From Novosphingobium sp. (GTDB lineage: Bacteria > Pseudomonadota > Alphaproteobacteria > Sphingomonadales > Sphingomonadaceae), in assembly GCA_016719755.1 (NCBI GenBank), contig JADJYM010000015.1, positions 1 to 64,000 of the forward strand: 64,000 nucleotides of DNA, written 5' to 3'. Of the stretch, positions 53,575 to 62,268 are shown piece by piece. The position numbers and the translations under genes were made by a program. The notes below the pieces were generated by a model. It was not told the origin of the DNA and did not search any database. It saw nothing but the letters and a program-made list of their open reading frames with translations. Numbering within the stretch: the first letter of the stretch is position 1; each line of letters opens with the position of its first letter.

Positions 53575-53712
53575 ATGACACTGCCTTCGACGCCCGATCC
53601 CGAACAAGAGCGCAAGCGCATCCAGCGCGGCCGCAACATTGCGGTTGGCCTGCTGCTGCTGGGCCTGGTGGTGCTGTTCTACTTCATCACCATCGCCCGG
53701 GTGGGAGGATAG
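53575..53712 (+). CDS. Small single-pass membrane protein in oxidase cluster
   Basis: 45 residues from ATG 53575: a polar start ('PDPEQERKRIQRGRNIAVGL') and one membrane helix 'GLLLLGLVVLFYFITIARVG'. The gene lies 4 bp after the ctaB stop and 3 bp before ctaG, within one operon. Comparable small ORFs between ctaB and ctaG occur in other alphaproteobacteria (CoxF-like). A role in oxidase assembly is inferred from position. Confidence 0.75.
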   Translation: MTLPSTPDPEQERKRIQRGRNIAVGLLLLGLVVLFYFITIARVGG

Positions 53713-53715
53713 GCC

Positions 53716-54276
53716 ATGGCATTTGCCACACTGCTTCCCGCCGACCCGAAAGCGCGCACCGCGGTGCTGGCGTTCGGCGGCGCGCTGGCCATGCTGGGGC
53801 TGGGCTTCGCTTCGGTCCCGCTGTACCGGATCTTCTGCCAGGTCACCGGGTTCGGCGGTACCACCATGCGCGCCAGCGTGGCCGAAGCGGCGACCATCAA
53901 GACTGCGACCCGCACCATCTCGGTCCGCTTCGATGCCAATATCGACCGCGACCTGCCGTGGCGCTTCGCGCCCGAGCAGGTAACCCAGGAAATGCGCATC
54001 GGTGAACGCAAGCAGGCCTTCTACCGATCGGAGAACCTCAGCGGCAAAGCGGTCAAGGGGGTGGCAAGCTTCAACGTCTCGCCCGCACAGATGGGCAAGT
54101 ATTTCAAGAAGATCGACTGCTTCTGCTTTCAGGAGCAGACCCTTCAGGCGGGGCAGAAGGTCGACATGCCGGTGATCTATTATGTCGATCCGGCGATGCT
54201 GGACGATCCGGACACCAAGGACATCGAACAGATCACCCTCAGCTACACCTTCCACATGGCTGCGGATCAGAACTGA
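53716..54276 (+). CDS. ctaG: Cytochrome c oxidase copper chaperone Cox11
   Basis: 186 residues, one N-terminal membrane helix ('AVLAFGGALAMLGLGFASVP') then 'LYRIFCQVTGFGGTTMRASV' and the periplasmic Cu-binding domain with 'KKIDCFCFQEQTLQAGQKVD' (Cys135 and Cys137, the CFCF motif) and 'MPVIYYVDPAMLDDPDTKDI'. Cox11 inserts CuB into subunit I. It lies between the 45-residue membrane protein and ctaE. Confidence 0.95.
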   Translation: MAFATLLPADPKARTAVLAFGGALAMLGLGFASVPLYRIFCQVTGFGGTTMRASVAEAATIKTATRTISVRFDANIDRDLPWRFAPEQVTQEMRIGERKQAFYRSENLSGKAVKGVASFNVSPAQMGKYFKKIDCFCFQEQTLQAGQKVDMPVIYYVDPAMLDDPDTKDIEQITLSYTFHMAADQN

Positions 54277-54374
54277 AAGGCACTGGACCGGTCCGGTCCG
54301 GCGCGATAAGGGCAACACGAATTTTCGCCTCCGGCCAGCGCTGCCGGGCAGGGACAAACGGGGATTGAAGCACA

Positions 54375-55196
54375 ATGGCCGGTACCAAGAACCACGATTA
54401 TCACATCCTGCCGCCCGATCTCGTGCCGCTGACCACCACCATCGGCGCGCTGACCTTTACCAGCGGCATGGTGCTGATGATGCACAAGCTGCCGGGCGGC
54501 CACGTCGTTCCGTGGGCCGGTCTCGCGCTGCTGCTGTTCGCCATGTACCAGTGGTTCACCAAGATCGTGCACGAAGCGCGCGCCGGGGATCACACCCCCG
54601 TGGTGCAGCTGCACCAGCGCTATGGCATGATCCTGTTCATCGCTTCGGAAGTGATGTTCTTCGTCGGCTGGTTCTGGGCCTTCTTCGACTTTTCGCTGTT
54701 CCCCAGCGAACTGTCCGAAGCAGTGGCCGGGCAGTGGCCGCCCAAGGCGATCGAAGCGGTGATGGATCCGTTCGATCTGCCGCTGCTCAACACCCTGATC
54801 CTGCTGACTTCGGGCACCACCGTCACCTGGGCGCACCACGCGCTGATCCACGGTGACCGCGATGGTCTGAAGAAGGGCCTGTGGGCGACCATCGCGCTGG
54901 GCGTGCTGTTCTCGATGATCCAGGCCTATGAATACATGCACGCGCCGTTCGGCTTTGGCGGCAACACCTATGGTTCGGCGTTCTACATGGCGACCGGCTT
55001 CCATGGGTTCCACGTCATCGTCGGCACGATCATGCTGATCGTCTGCCTGGTGCGCAGCTATCAGGGCGATTTCACGCCCAGGCAGCACTTCGGCTTCGAA
55101 GCCGCCGCGTGGTACTGGCACTTCGTCGACGTGGTGTGGCTGTTCCTGTTCGTCGCGGTCTATGTCTGGGGCGGCTGGGGCTATCCGGTCCACTGA
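54375..55196 (+). CDS. ctaE: Cytochrome c oxidase subunit III
   Basis: 273 residues, seven membrane helices. Conserved stretches are 'MFFVGWFWAFFDFSLFPSEL' (after 'LFIASEV'), 'LNTLILLTSGTTVTWAHHAL', 'TGFHGFHVIVGTIMLIVCLV' and the C-terminal 'FEAAAWYWHFVDVVWLFLFV'. The Glu in the SEVMFF segment is the usual conserved residue. Subunit III stabilises subunit I and proton uptake. A 98-bp spacer precedes it, and its stop overlaps the next start (TGATG). Confidence 0.97.
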   Translation: MAGTKNHDYHILPPDLVPLTTTIGALTFTSGMVLMMHKLPGGHVVPWAGLALLLFAMYQWFTKIVHEARAGDHTPVVQLHQRYGMILFIASEVMFFVGWFWAFFDFSLFPSELSEAVAGQWPPKAIEAVMDPFDLPLLNTLILLTSGTTVTWAHHALIHGDRDGLKKGLWATIALGVLFSMIQAYEYMHAPFGFGGNTYGSAFYMATGFHGFHVIVGTIMLIVCLVRSYQGDFTPRQHFGFEAAAWYWHFVDVVWLFLFVAVYVWGGWGYPVH

Positions 55197-55591
55197 TGGC
55201 AGACACCGGTAATGGTTCGAAGGGGCAGCCCGGCCTGGCCGAGGCTGCCCTTTTCGGTCTTTGCCCCAAGTGCGGAGCAAAGACCCTGTTCGCGGGCTAT
55301 GCCAAGTTCGCCCCGCGCTGCCGCGCCTGCGGGCTGGACTTTGCGCAGTTCAACGTCGGCGATGGCCCCGCCGCGTTCCTGACCATGGTGATCGGCGGCC
55401 TGGTGGTCGGCCTGGCGCTGTGGCTGGAATTCACGCTGCACCCGCCGTTCTGGGTTCATGCCCTGCTGTGGATTCCCATGGTGTTCGGCTCCACCCTGTG
55501 GGGCCTGCGCGTGACCAAGGCTGCGCTGCTGACCGCCGAGTTTCAACGCAAGGCGCGCGAGGCGACGGGCCAGGACCTGCGCGAGGAATGA
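55196..55591 (+). CDS. DUF983 membrane protein
   Basis: 131 residues. A zinc-ribbon-like CxxC pair ('GLCPKCGAKTLFAGYAKF', then 'RCRACGLDFAQFNVGD') precedes two membrane helices ('FLTMVIGGLVVGLALWLEFT', 'WVHALLWIPMVFGSTLWGLR'). This is the DUF983 family, found beside oxidase assembly genes in alphaproteobacteria. It starts one base into the ctaE stop and overlaps SURF1 by 4 bp. Confidence 0.9.
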   Translation: MADTGNGSKGQPGLAEAALFGLCPKCGAKTLFAGYAKFAPRCRACGLDFAQFNVGDGPAAFLTMVIGGLVVGLALWLEFTLHPPFWVHALLWIPMVFGSTLWGLRVTKAALLTAEFQRKAREATGQDLREE

Positions 55592-56169
55592 AACTCAGCC
55601 GCATTCCGGTGCTGCCCACGATCGTCGTGGCGATGGCCGCGACCATCATGGCAATGCTCGGCTTCTGGCAGCTTGACCGGATGAGGCAGAAGGAAGCGCT
55701 GCTGGCGAGCTATGCCAGCAGCGAAGGGCAGGGGGCGGAAGTCGCCTGGCCTGCCGATCCCGCCGCAGCACAGGGCCTGCTGTTCCGCCGCAGCCGCTTT
55801 GATTGCCGCCCTGCCGGCCCCGCTCAGCCGATGGCGGGCCATAATGCGCAAGGGGCGACGGGCTGGGCGCATATCCAGTCCTGTGTGCTGCCGGGCGGGC
55901 AGCGGGCGCAGCTGGTGCTGGGCTGGGCCCGCGATCTTGAACCCCGGCAATGGGCGGGCGGCGAAGTGACCGGCACCATCGCCCCGGGCGCGGGTCAGGA
56001 GGTGCGGCTGGTCGCCGATCCGCCGCTCGCCGGGCTTGAGGCCAGCGCGAAGCCTGATCCACGCTCCATTCCCAACAACCACTGGTCCTACGCGGTGCAA
56101 TGGTTCCTGTTCGCGGGCGTGGCGCTGGTGATCTACGCGCTGGTGCTGAGGAAGCGGCTGAAGGCGTAA
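55588..56169 (+). CDS. surf1: SURF1 family oxidase assembly protein
   Basis: 193 residues: an N-terminal membrane helix 'VLPTIVVAMAATIMAMLGFW' with 'QLDRMRQKEALLAS', a periplasmic beta domain containing 'GARDLEPRQW'-like 'LGWARDLEPRQWAGGEVTGT', and a C-terminal helix after 'PNNHWSYAVQWFLFAGVALV'. SURF1 proteins deliver heme a to subunit I. The N/H motif 'IPNNHWSYAVQWF' is the family signature. Followed by the odd G-run at 56190. Confidence 0.92.
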   Translation: MKLSRIPVLPTIVVAMAATIMAMLGFWQLDRMRQKEALLASYASSEGQGAEVAWPADPAAAQGLLFRRSRFDCRPAGPAQPMAGHNAQGATGWAHIQSCVLPGGQRAQLVLGWARDLEPRQWAGGEVTGTIAPGAGQEVRLVADPPLAGLEASAKPDPRSIPNNHWSYAVQWFLFAGVALVIYALVLRKRLKA

Positions 56170-56177
56170 GGCTGCCA

Positions 56178-56218
56178 GCCCGGGGGCCCGGGGGGGGGGG
56201 GGGGGGGGGGGGGCCCCC
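56178..56218. other. Run of 24 G within a CGGGGGCCC/GGGCCCCCG palindrome
   Basis: From 56190 to 56213 the sequence is G only, framed by CGGGGGCCC before and GGGCCCCCG after. Natural homopolymers of this length in GC-rich bacteria are very rare. It lies in the 101-bp spacer between SURF1 and thrC where a terminator would be expected, so it probably replaces a difficult hairpin (gap or polymerase artefact). Confidence 0.8.
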
Positions 56219-56270
56219 GTCCCCAGGGCAGGCTTTCAATTCAGCGCGCATCGGTCTAACGCGCGCGGCG

Positions 56271-57671
56271 ATGGACTATATCAGCACCCGTGGCAGCGCT
56301 CCGGCGCTCGATTTCGAAGGCGCTACGCTGGCTGGGCTGGCGAGCGACGGTGGGCTTTATGTGCCGCGCGAGTGGCCGCGCTTCAGCAGGGACGAGATCG
56401 CGGCCATGGCCGGGCTGCCCTATGCCGAGCTGGCCGCGCGGATCATGCAGCCGTTCGTGGGTGACAGCCTGACGCCGCAACGCCTGCTCGAACTGACCAC
56501 CCAGGCCTATGGCCGCTTCGCGCACAAGGCGGTGACCCCGCTGAAGCAGCTGGACGAGCAGCAGTGGCTGCTGGAGCTGTTCCACGGCCCCACGCTGGCG
56601 TTCAAGGATGTAGCGCTGCAACTGCTGGGCCTGCTGTTCGAGGAGTTCCTGGGCCGGGGCGGCGATCCGCTGACGATTGTCGGCGCAACCTCGGGCGATA
56701 CCGGATCGGCGGCAATCGATGCCGTGGCGGGCCGCGCGCGGGTCGATATCTTCATGCTCCACCCCAAGGGGCGCGTATCAGACGTCCAGCGCCGCCAGAT
56801 GACCACGGTGCTGGCCCCCAACGTCCACAACATCGCGATCGAAGGCACGTTCGACGATGCCCAGGCGATGGTGAAGCGGATGTTCAACGACACCGCGATG
56901 ACCAGCCGGTTTTCCATCGGCGCGGTCAATTCGATCAACTGGGCGCGGCTGATGGCGCAGGTGGTCTATTACTTCGCCGCCGCGCTCCAACTGGGCGCGC
57001 CGCACCGCGAGGTGGCCTTCGCCGTGCCGACCGGCAATTTCGGCGACGTCTTTGCGGGCTATGTCGCGGCGCAGATGGGCCTGCCTGTCAATCGGCTGAT
57101 CGTGGCGACCAACGTCAACGACATCCTCCACCGCGCGCTGGCCAATGGCGACTATTCGGCCGGCACGGTGACGCCCACCGCAGCCCCCTCGATGGACATC
57201 CAGGTGTCCTCCAACTTCGAGCGGCTGCTGTTCGATCTGAACGGCCGCAACGGCAAGGCGCTGGCAGAGCAGATGGCCGGGTTCGAATCGACCAGGGCGA
57301 TGCAGCTGACCAACGCCCAGCGCGAAGGCGCCGCCGCCCTGTTCACCAGCGCGCGGGCCGATGCCGACCAGATGGCTCAGGCGATCCGCTGGGCCTGGGA
57401 AGAATGCGGCGAGCTGCTCGATCCGCACACCGCGATCGGACTTCACGCCGCGCGCGCCGCCGGCATCGCGCCGGAAGTGCCGGTGGTGACACTGGCCACC
57501 GCCCACCCGGCCAAGTTCCGCGACGCAGTGGAACGCGCGACCGGCCAGCGCCCGACCTTGCCGACCCGGATCGGCGACCTGTTCGAGCGCGAGGAGCGGA
57601 TGGTCGAGCTGCCGGGCGACTACGCCGGGATTGCCGATTACATCGCCGCTCACGCCGTGCCGCGTGGGTAG
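56271..57671 (+). CDS. thrC: Threonine synthase
   Basis: 466 residues, fold type II PLP enzyme that converts phosphohomoserine to threonine. The N-terminal 'MDYISTRGSAPALDFEGATL' and 'ATLAGLASDGGLYVPREWPR' are typical of the longer ThrC class. The PLP lysine is Lys112 in 'ELFHGPTLAFKDVALQLLGL'. Further blocks are 'LTIVGATSGDTGSAAIDAVA', 'MTSRFSIGAVNSINWARLMA' and 'AVPTGNFGDVFAGYVAAQMG'. The start ATG 56271 lies after the G-run spacer. Confidence 0.95.
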   Translation: MDYISTRGSAPALDFEGATLAGLASDGGLYVPREWPRFSRDEIAAMAGLPYAELAARIMQPFVGDSLTPQRLLELTTQAYGRFAHKAVTPLKQLDEQQWLLELFHGPTLAFKDVALQLLGLLFEEFLGRGGDPLTIVGATSGDTGSAAIDAVAGRARVDIFMLHPKGRVSDVQRRQMTTVLAPNVHNIAIEGTFDDAQAMVKRMFNDTAMTSRFSIGAVNSINWARLMAQVVYYFAAALQLGAPHREVAFAVPTGNFGDVFAGYVAAQMGLPVNRLIVATNVNDILHRALANGDYSAGTVTPTAAPSMDIQVSSNFERLLFDLNGRNGKALAEQMAGFESTRAMQLTNAQREGAAALFTSARADADQMAQAIRWAWEECGELLDPHTAIGLHAARAAGIAPEVPVVTLATAHPAKFRDAVERATGQRPTLPTRIGDLFEREERMVELPGDYAGIADYIAAHAVPRG

Positions 57672-57673
57672 AT

Positions 57674-58594
57674 GTGCCGGGGCCCTTGGCTTCGCTCGTC
57701 GCTGAACCTCGATTGCTGACCGGCACCGGCTGGGCCGACTATGGCCTGGTCGATTCAGGCCATGGCCGCAAGTACGAGCGCTATGGCCCCTACAGCTTCA
57801 TCCGGCCCGAGCCGCAGGCGCTGTGGACCCCGCGCCTGACGCATTGGGGCGCCAATGGCGAATTCGTGCCCGGTTCTGACGAGGACGGCGGCGGGCGCTG
57901 GGCCTATGGCGCGGCGCCGCCGCGCGATGGCTGGCCGCTGACCTGGCCCAACGGGGATGAAACGGTGCGCTTTACCGCCCAGTGCACCCCGTTCCGCCAC
58001 CTGGGCTTCTTCCCCGACATGGCCCCGGTGTGGGACTGGATGGGACAGCAGTACGGCAGGGAGGCAAACGACGCTGGCTTCGAAAGCCTCAACCTGTTCG
58101 GCTATACCGGCGTCGGCACCCTGGCGCTGAGCCGTTACGGCCGCGTCACCCATGTCGATGCCAGCAAGAAGTCGGTCGCCCAGGCGCGCGAGAATGCCGC
58201 GCTGGCCGGGATGGCGGACCGTCCGGTGCGCTGGATCGTTGACGATGCCGCCAAGTTCGCCGCGCGCGAGGTGCGGCGCGAACGGCGCTATGACGGGATC
58301 ATCCTCGATCCTCCCAAGTTCGGGCGCGGGCCGGAAGGCGAAGTCTGGCGGCTGGAGGAACACCTGCCCGGCCTTGTCGCCGATTGCCGCCAGTTGCTGG
58401 ACGAGCGCAGCCGCTTCCTGTTCCTCACTGTCTATGCCGTGCGGATGAGCTCGCTGGCGCTGGGCGGGCTGCTGGACGAGGTTTTCGCCGATCTGCCCGG
58501 AACCATCGAGCACGGCGACCTGGCCGTGCGCGAGGACGGACCGGACGGGCGGCTGCTGCCAACCGCGATCTTCGCGCGCTGGACCTCGGCGTAA
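57674..58594 (+). CDS. RlmI/RlmK-like SAM-dependent methyltransferase
   Basis: About 306 residues from GTG 57674 (TTG 57686 is also possible). SAM-binding 'ESLNLFGYTGVGTLALSRYG' and 'VTHVDASKKSVAQARENAAL', then 'YDGIILDPPKFGRGPEGEVW' with the D-P-P-K motif, and a C-terminal 'FLFLTVYAVRMSSLALGGLL' follow the COG1092 class that methylates C5 of cytosine in 23S rRNA. The N-terminal part lacks a PUA domain. Which base is methylated is not known. Begins 2 bp after thrC. Confidence 0.85.
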   Translation: MPGPLASLVAEPRLLTGTGWADYGLVDSGHGRKYERYGPYSFIRPEPQALWTPRLTHWGANGEFVPGSDEDGGGRWAYGAAPPRDGWPLTWPNGDETVRFTAQCTPFRHLGFFPDMAPVWDWMGQQYGREANDAGFESLNLFGYTGVGTLALSRYGRVTHVDASKKSVAQARENAALAGMADRPVRWIVDDAAKFAAREVRRERRYDGIILDPPKFGRGPEGEVWRLEEHLPGLVADCRQLLDERSRFLFLTVYAVRMSSLALGGLLDEVFADLPGTIEHGDLAVREDGPDGRLLPTAIFARWTSA

Positions 58595-58614
58595 ATTGTA
58601 AGTAAGGCATACAA

Positions 58615-58986
58615 ATGGCCGATAGCCTGATCCTGGAAGTCGCCGATTTCGAACACGATGTCCTGACCGGCATCTATTCGGAGGAAACCGGGCGCCCCCA
58701 GCCGCTGCGCTTCAGCATCGCGGTGCGGCTGCGCGCGGCGGAGCGCTATCTGGCGGACACCCCGCTGGAGGCCAGCAAGAACTACATGGACCTCAAGTTC
58801 GCGGCGTCAGAGGCGCTGCCGCAGGGCGTCCACTTCAAGCTGATCGAGGCTGTGGCGGACCATGTCTGCGAAACCCTGTTCGTGCAGGATGAGCGGGTCG
58901 AGGCGGTGACGGTGAAGATCGTCAAGCTGGCGATCAGCGAGAATGGCGAAAAGATCGGCATCACCCTGACGCGGGAGCGGCGCTGA
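58615..58986 (+). CDS. folB: Dihydroneopterin aldolase
   Basis: 123 residues of the FolB/tunnelling fold. FolB makes 6-hydroxymethyl-dihydropterin in folate synthesis. It has 'LEVADFEHDVLTGIYSEETG' (the Glu of the family motif is in YSEE), 'ASKNYMDLKFAASEALPQGV' with the conserved Tyr, 'FKLIEAVADHVCETLFVQDE' and 'VTVKIVKLAISENGEKIGIT'. ATG 58615 follows AAGTAAGG. Overlaps the next gene (TGATG). Confidence 0.88.
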   Translation: MADSLILEVADFEHDVLTGIYSEETGRPQPLRFSIAVRLRAAERYLADTPLEASKNYMDLKFAASEALPQGVHFKLIEAVADHVCETLFVQDERVEAVTVKIVKLAISENGEKIGITLTRERR

Positions 58987-59315
58987 TGCGGCGAATCGCG
59001 GTGGAAGGGCTGCCCGCCGATCCGCTGGCGGCGGCGGCGCGTTTCCATGGTGAGGTCGTCCCAGTGCTGGCGGAGGACGACGATCTGCTGCTGGTCTTTC
59101 CGCCCGCCGACCACACCCATCGCGGCTGGCGGCTGGCCGCTGTGCAGATGCTGGCGCGCAGCCTTGCGCCGTGCCGGGTCAACGCGGTCGCTTCGGCCAG
59201 TGACGACGCGATTCGCGCGGCGGAACGCTATCTGGGCGAGGCGCCCGGTCTGACCGGGCAATATCTGCCACTGGATGACGAAGGCGCCGGGGCTGTGCTA
59301 CAAGCACGGGCATGA
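58986..59315 (+). CDS. Conserved small protein of unknown function
   Basis: 109 residues, '[20 protein letters not shown]', '[20 protein letters not shown]' and '[20 protein letters not shown]', suggest a compact alpha/beta protein (Rossmann-like). It overlaps folB by one base and moaA by four, so it is co-translated with both. It might be an accessory of pterin or Moco synthesis. No family name is recognised with confidence. Confidence 0.75.
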   Translation: MRRIAVEGLPADPLAAAARFHGEVVPVLAEDDDLLLVFPPADHTHRGWRLAAVQMLARSLAPCRVNAVASASDDAIRAAERYLGEAPGLTGQYLPLDDEGAGAVLQARA

Positions 59316-60304
59316 ACCTCGTCGATCAGTTCCAGCGGCGGATCACCTATCTGCGGCTTTCGGTGACCGATCGCTGCGACCTGCGCTGCACCTATTGCAT
59401 GCCGGAGCGGCAGACCTTCCTGCCGCGCGCGGAAGTGCTGACCCTGGAAGAACTGCACCGCCTGGCGCTGGGCTTCATCGGCCGCGGCGTCACCAAGCTG
59501 CGGCTGACCGGCGGTGAGCCGCTGGTGCGGCGCGACATGATTGAACTGATTCGCGCGCTGGGGCGCAAGCTGGGTGACGGACTGGACGAACTGACCCTGA
59601 CCACCAACGGCACGCGTCTGGCCGAATTTGCCGAAGACATCGCGGCGGCCGGGGTGCGCCGTATCAACGTCTCGCTCGATACGCTGGACCGCGCGTCCTT
59701 CGCGCGGCTGGCGCGGCGCGATTGCCTGCCCCAGGTGCTGGAAGGCATCGCGGCGGCGCGTGGCGCGGGACTGAAGGTCAAGCTCAACACCGTGGCGCTG
59801 AAGGGTGTCAACGCGGACGAGATCCCGGACCTCATCGCCTGGGCGCATGGGCAGGGCATGGACCTGACCCTGATCGAGGTGATGCCGCTGGGCGAGGTCG
59901 ATCAGGACCGCTTCGATCATTACCTGCCGCTCGATACGGTGCGCGCCGCGCTGGAGCGGCGCTTCACGCTGACCGCCAGCCCGCACCGCACCGGCGGCCC
60001 GGCGCGCTATGTCGATGTGGCGGAAACCGGGGGGCGGCTGGGCCTGATTATGCCGCTGACCGGCAATTTCTGCGATGGCTGCAACCGGGTGCGGGTGACC
60101 GCCACCGGGCAGCTGCATCCCTGCCTGGGCGGGACCGAGCAGGTCGATCTGCGCGCCGCGCTGCGCTCGGCCGATCCGGATGCGGCGCTGGCCGATGCGC
60201 TCGCCACGGCGATGCGGATCAAGCCGGAGCGCCACACATTCGCAATTCGCGGCCCGGGCGAGGCCCCGGCGCTGGCGCGGCACATGTCGGCAACCGGGGG
60301 ATAG
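59312..60304 (+). CDS. moaA: GTP 3',8-cyclase MoaA
   Basis: 330 residues, radical SAM enzyme of molybdenum cofactor synthesis. The N-terminal cluster is in '[20 protein letters not shown]' (CxxxCxxC), the SAM part in '[20 protein letters not shown]' and '[20 protein letters not shown]', the second Fe-S site in '[20 protein letters not shown]' and '[20 protein letters not shown]'. The C-terminal G-G ('SATGG') is present. It overlaps the preceding gene by 4 bp (ATGA). Confidence 0.97.
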   Translation: MNLVDQFQRRITYLRLSVTDRCDLRCTYCMPERQTFLPRAEVLTLEELHRLALGFIGRGVTKLRLTGGEPLVRRDMIELIRALGRKLGDGLDELTLTTNGTRLAEFAEDIAAAGVRRINVSLDTLDRASFARLARRDCLPQVLEGIAAARGAGLKVKLNTVALKGVNADEIPDLIAWAHGQGMDLTLIEVMPLGEVDQDRFDHYLPLDTVRAALERRFTLTASPHRTGGPARYVDVAETGGRLGLIMPLTGNFCDGCNRVRVTATGQLHPCLGGTEQVDLRAALRSADPDAALADALATAMRIKPERHTFAIRGPGEAPALARHMSATGG

Positions 60305-60305
60305 C

Positions 60306-60542
60306 ATGGCGAAACTGGTGTTTCTCGGGCGGCTGGAAGATCTGGCCGGAGGGCCGGAGCGCGAGGTTGCGCCGGGGCCGCTGGAGGCGGTGCTGGCCAC
60401 CCTGCCGGTCGAACTGGCCGTCGCGCTGCTGGGTGACCGGGTGCGAATCGCCCGCAATGGCGAACTGATTACCGAACGCGGCGGCATCGTCCTGGCCGAG
60501 GGGGACGAGATTGCCTTCCTGCCGCCGGTCAGCGGGGGCTAG
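60306..60542 (+). CDS. moaD: Molybdopterin synthase small subunit MoaD
   Basis: 78 residues, ubiquitin-like fold, ending in the 'LPPVSGG' needed for thiocarboxylation. The start is ATG 60306, one base after the moaA stop. 'LVFLGRLEDLAGGPEREVAP' fits the family N-terminus. Confidence 0.93.
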   Translation: MAKLVFLGRLEDLAGGPEREVAPGPLEAVLATLPVELAVALLGDRVRIARNGELITERGGIVLAEGDEIAFLPPVSGG

Positions 60543-60544
60543 GC

Positions 60545-60991
60545 GTGGCCGCGGACGTCCGCCTGCTTGCCGATCCATTTGATCCCGCTGCCAAGCTTGC
60601 CGCCTTCACCGCCGCGCACCCCGCAGCGGGCGGGGTGGTCAGCTTTCTGGGCCAGGTGCGCAGCGGCGAGGGGGTGGAGGCGCTGGAACTGCGCCACTAT
60701 CCGCCGCTCACCCTGCCGGGGATGACGGCGCTGGGGCAGGCCGTGCTGGCGCGCTGGGCGCTGGATGGGCTGCTGATCCTCCACCGCCACGGACAGATGA
60801 CGCCGGGCGATCCGATCGTGCTGGTCGCCGCCGCCGCGCGCCACCGCCGCGATGCCTTCGCCGCCGCCGATTTCGCGATGGATCACCTTAAAAGCGATTC
60901 GTGGTTCTGGAAGCGCGAGCGGCGCGGCGGGGAATGGCGCTGGATCGAACCGCGCGATCAGGACCACGCCGATCTGGCCCGCTGGGGATAG
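60545..60991 (+). CDS. moaE: Molybdopterin synthase catalytic subunit MoaE
   Basis: 148 residues from GTG 60545, two bases after moaD. It has 'AGGVVSFLGQVRSGEGVEAL', 'ELRHYPPLTLPGMTALGQAV' and 'ILHRHGQMTPGDPIVLVAAA', then 'AFAAADFAMDHLKSDSWFWK' with the catalytic Lys region 'WFWKRE'. MoaD-MoaE convert precursor Z (cPMP) to molybdopterin. The three moa genes form one tight operon. Confidence 0.95.
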   Translation: MAADVRLLADPFDPAAKLAAFTAAHPAAGGVVSFLGQVRSGEGVEALELRHYPPLTLPGMTALGQAVLARWALDGLLILHRHGQMTPGDPIVLVAAAARHRRDAFAAADFAMDHLKSDSWFWKRERRGGEWRWIEPRDQDHADLARWG

Positions 60992-60992
60992 G

Positions 60993-61490
60993 TCAGGTGG
61001 CGAGGGCGCCCCTGAGGCCCGCCAGCACGGCATCCTCCTGCGCCACCATGTCGAGCACCAGGCCGCGCGCAAATTCGATGGCCGTGGTGTCGGTCCCGGC
61101 GATTCGCTCGGCAGCGTAAATCGCGTCGAGATCGGCGAGCGCGATCATCGCCTCGCTGCGCTGCGATTCGAGGTCGGACAGGGCGATGGTTGCCTCGGCC
61201 CAGGAATCGGTGGCCACTGCCGCGCCCGATGCAGCGCGAATCCGGGCGATGGCACCCGGCGCGTTCTGCCGGAACCGCGCGTCCGCGATGCGTGCGCGGG
61301 CGACCAGCGCCTCAAGCTTGCCCAGCACTTCGGCCGATGGCTGCGGCGCTGGGGCAGGGGGCGGCGGGGGCGGCTGGGGATACTCCGCCGCGCGCCGCGC
61401 CAGAGTGGGATAGCGCGCCGCATCGCTGGCACAGGCGGCAAGGGCAAGGCTGGCTGCACCCAGCAGCAGGACATGGGATGGACGGCGCAT
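60993..61490 (-). CDS. Exported lipoprotein of unknown function
   Basis: 165 residues: lipobox 'LLLGAASLALAACASDAARY' (Cys about 20), a Pro-rich tract (about 37-48) and two helical segments ('EVLGKLEALVARARIADARF', 'WAEATIALSDLESQRSEAMI'), probably a coiled-coil. The stop lies one base after the convergent moaE stop. No function is assigned. Confidence 0.78.
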   Translation of the reverse strand: MRRPSHVLLLGAASLALAACASDAARYPTLARRAAEYPQPPPPPPAPAPQPSAEVLGKLEALVARARIADARFRQNAPGAIARIRAASGAAVATDSWAEATIALSDLESQRSEAMIALADLDAIYAAERIAGTDTTAIEFARGLVLDMVAQEDAVLAGLRGALAT

Positions 61491-61886
61491 GGGCGTGTCT
61501 TAGCAAGGTGCGGGAGTGTTTGGTAGGGTGTGGGAATCTTCCATCCGCCTGACGGCGGTGCGGGAAGCCCGTCCGGGCTTCCCTTGCAACACCAGCCCGC
61601 TCCCCCGGCCCGACCCCCCCTTTATGGTACCCTGTGGGTGGTCGGGCCGGGGGAGCGGGCTGGTGTTGCAAGCCAATCGCGGAGGCGATTGGCGCACCCG
61701 GCAAACGACTCTGCTATGGGAAGCGAAATGCCTTTCGATCCACCAACCGGTCAGGAACTGCGTTGACACCCGCGAATGCTTCATTTAGGGGCGGCGCTTC
61801 TTCCGGCACCCTGCCGTTTGGCGGGAAGGTCGGCGCGCCGCTGGCGACTGGCTGGGCGGAAAGTTGATAGAACGGAATAGGGCATC
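61491..61886. repeat. Palindrome-rich spacer upstream of rplU
   Basis: There are three nested inverted repeats: GAAGCCCG-TC-CGGGCTTC (61564-61581), a 33-bp perfect stem (61583-61615 with 61640-61672, loop 24 nt), and GCCAATCGC/GCGATTGGC (about 61672-61693). These can fold into large hairpins. After 61700 the rest is plain sequence to the rplU ATG at 61887, including a Shine-Dalgarno-like GGAA at about 61872. No gene is visible in these 396 bp. Confidence 0.85.
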
Positions 61887-62249
61887 ATGTTCGCAGTAGT
61901 GCGCACGGGCGGCAAGCAGTATCGGGTTGCCGCCGGAGACAAGATCGCGGTTGAAAAGCTGGCTGGCGAAGCCGGTGAGACCATTACCCTGGGCGACGTC
62001 CTGCTGGCCGGCGACGGCGGCGAGATCAAGGATGCCAAGGGCGTCGTGGTTTCGGCCGAAATCATCGCGCAGGCGAAGTCGGAAAAGGTGATCGTCTTCA
62101 AGAAGCGTCGCCGCCACAACTATCGCCGCAAGAACGGCCATCGCCAGCAGATGACCCTGCTGCGCATCCTCGCCGTGGGCGGTGCTGCCCCCGCGAAGAA
62201 GGCCGCGGCCAAGAAGGCCGCTCCCGAAGCCGCCGCGGCTGCTGAATAA
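61887..62249 (+). CDS. rplU: 50S ribosomal protein L21
   Basis: 120 residues: '[20 protein letters not shown]', '[20 protein letters not shown]' and '[20 protein letters not shown]' with 'MTLLRILAV' are L21. The last about 20 residues (Ala/Lys/Glu tail '[17 protein letters not shown]') extend beyond the usual 103-residue form. It forms an operon with rpmA, 19 bp downstream. Confidence 0.98.
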   Translation: MFAVVRTGGKQYRVAAGDKIAVEKLAGEAGETITLGDVLLAGDGGEIKDAKGVVVSAEIIAQAKSEKVIVFKKRRRHNYRRKNGHRQQMTLLRILAVGGAAPAKKAAAKKAAPEAAAAAE

Positions 62250-62268
62250 GAATCCGGAGTAGATCGAC

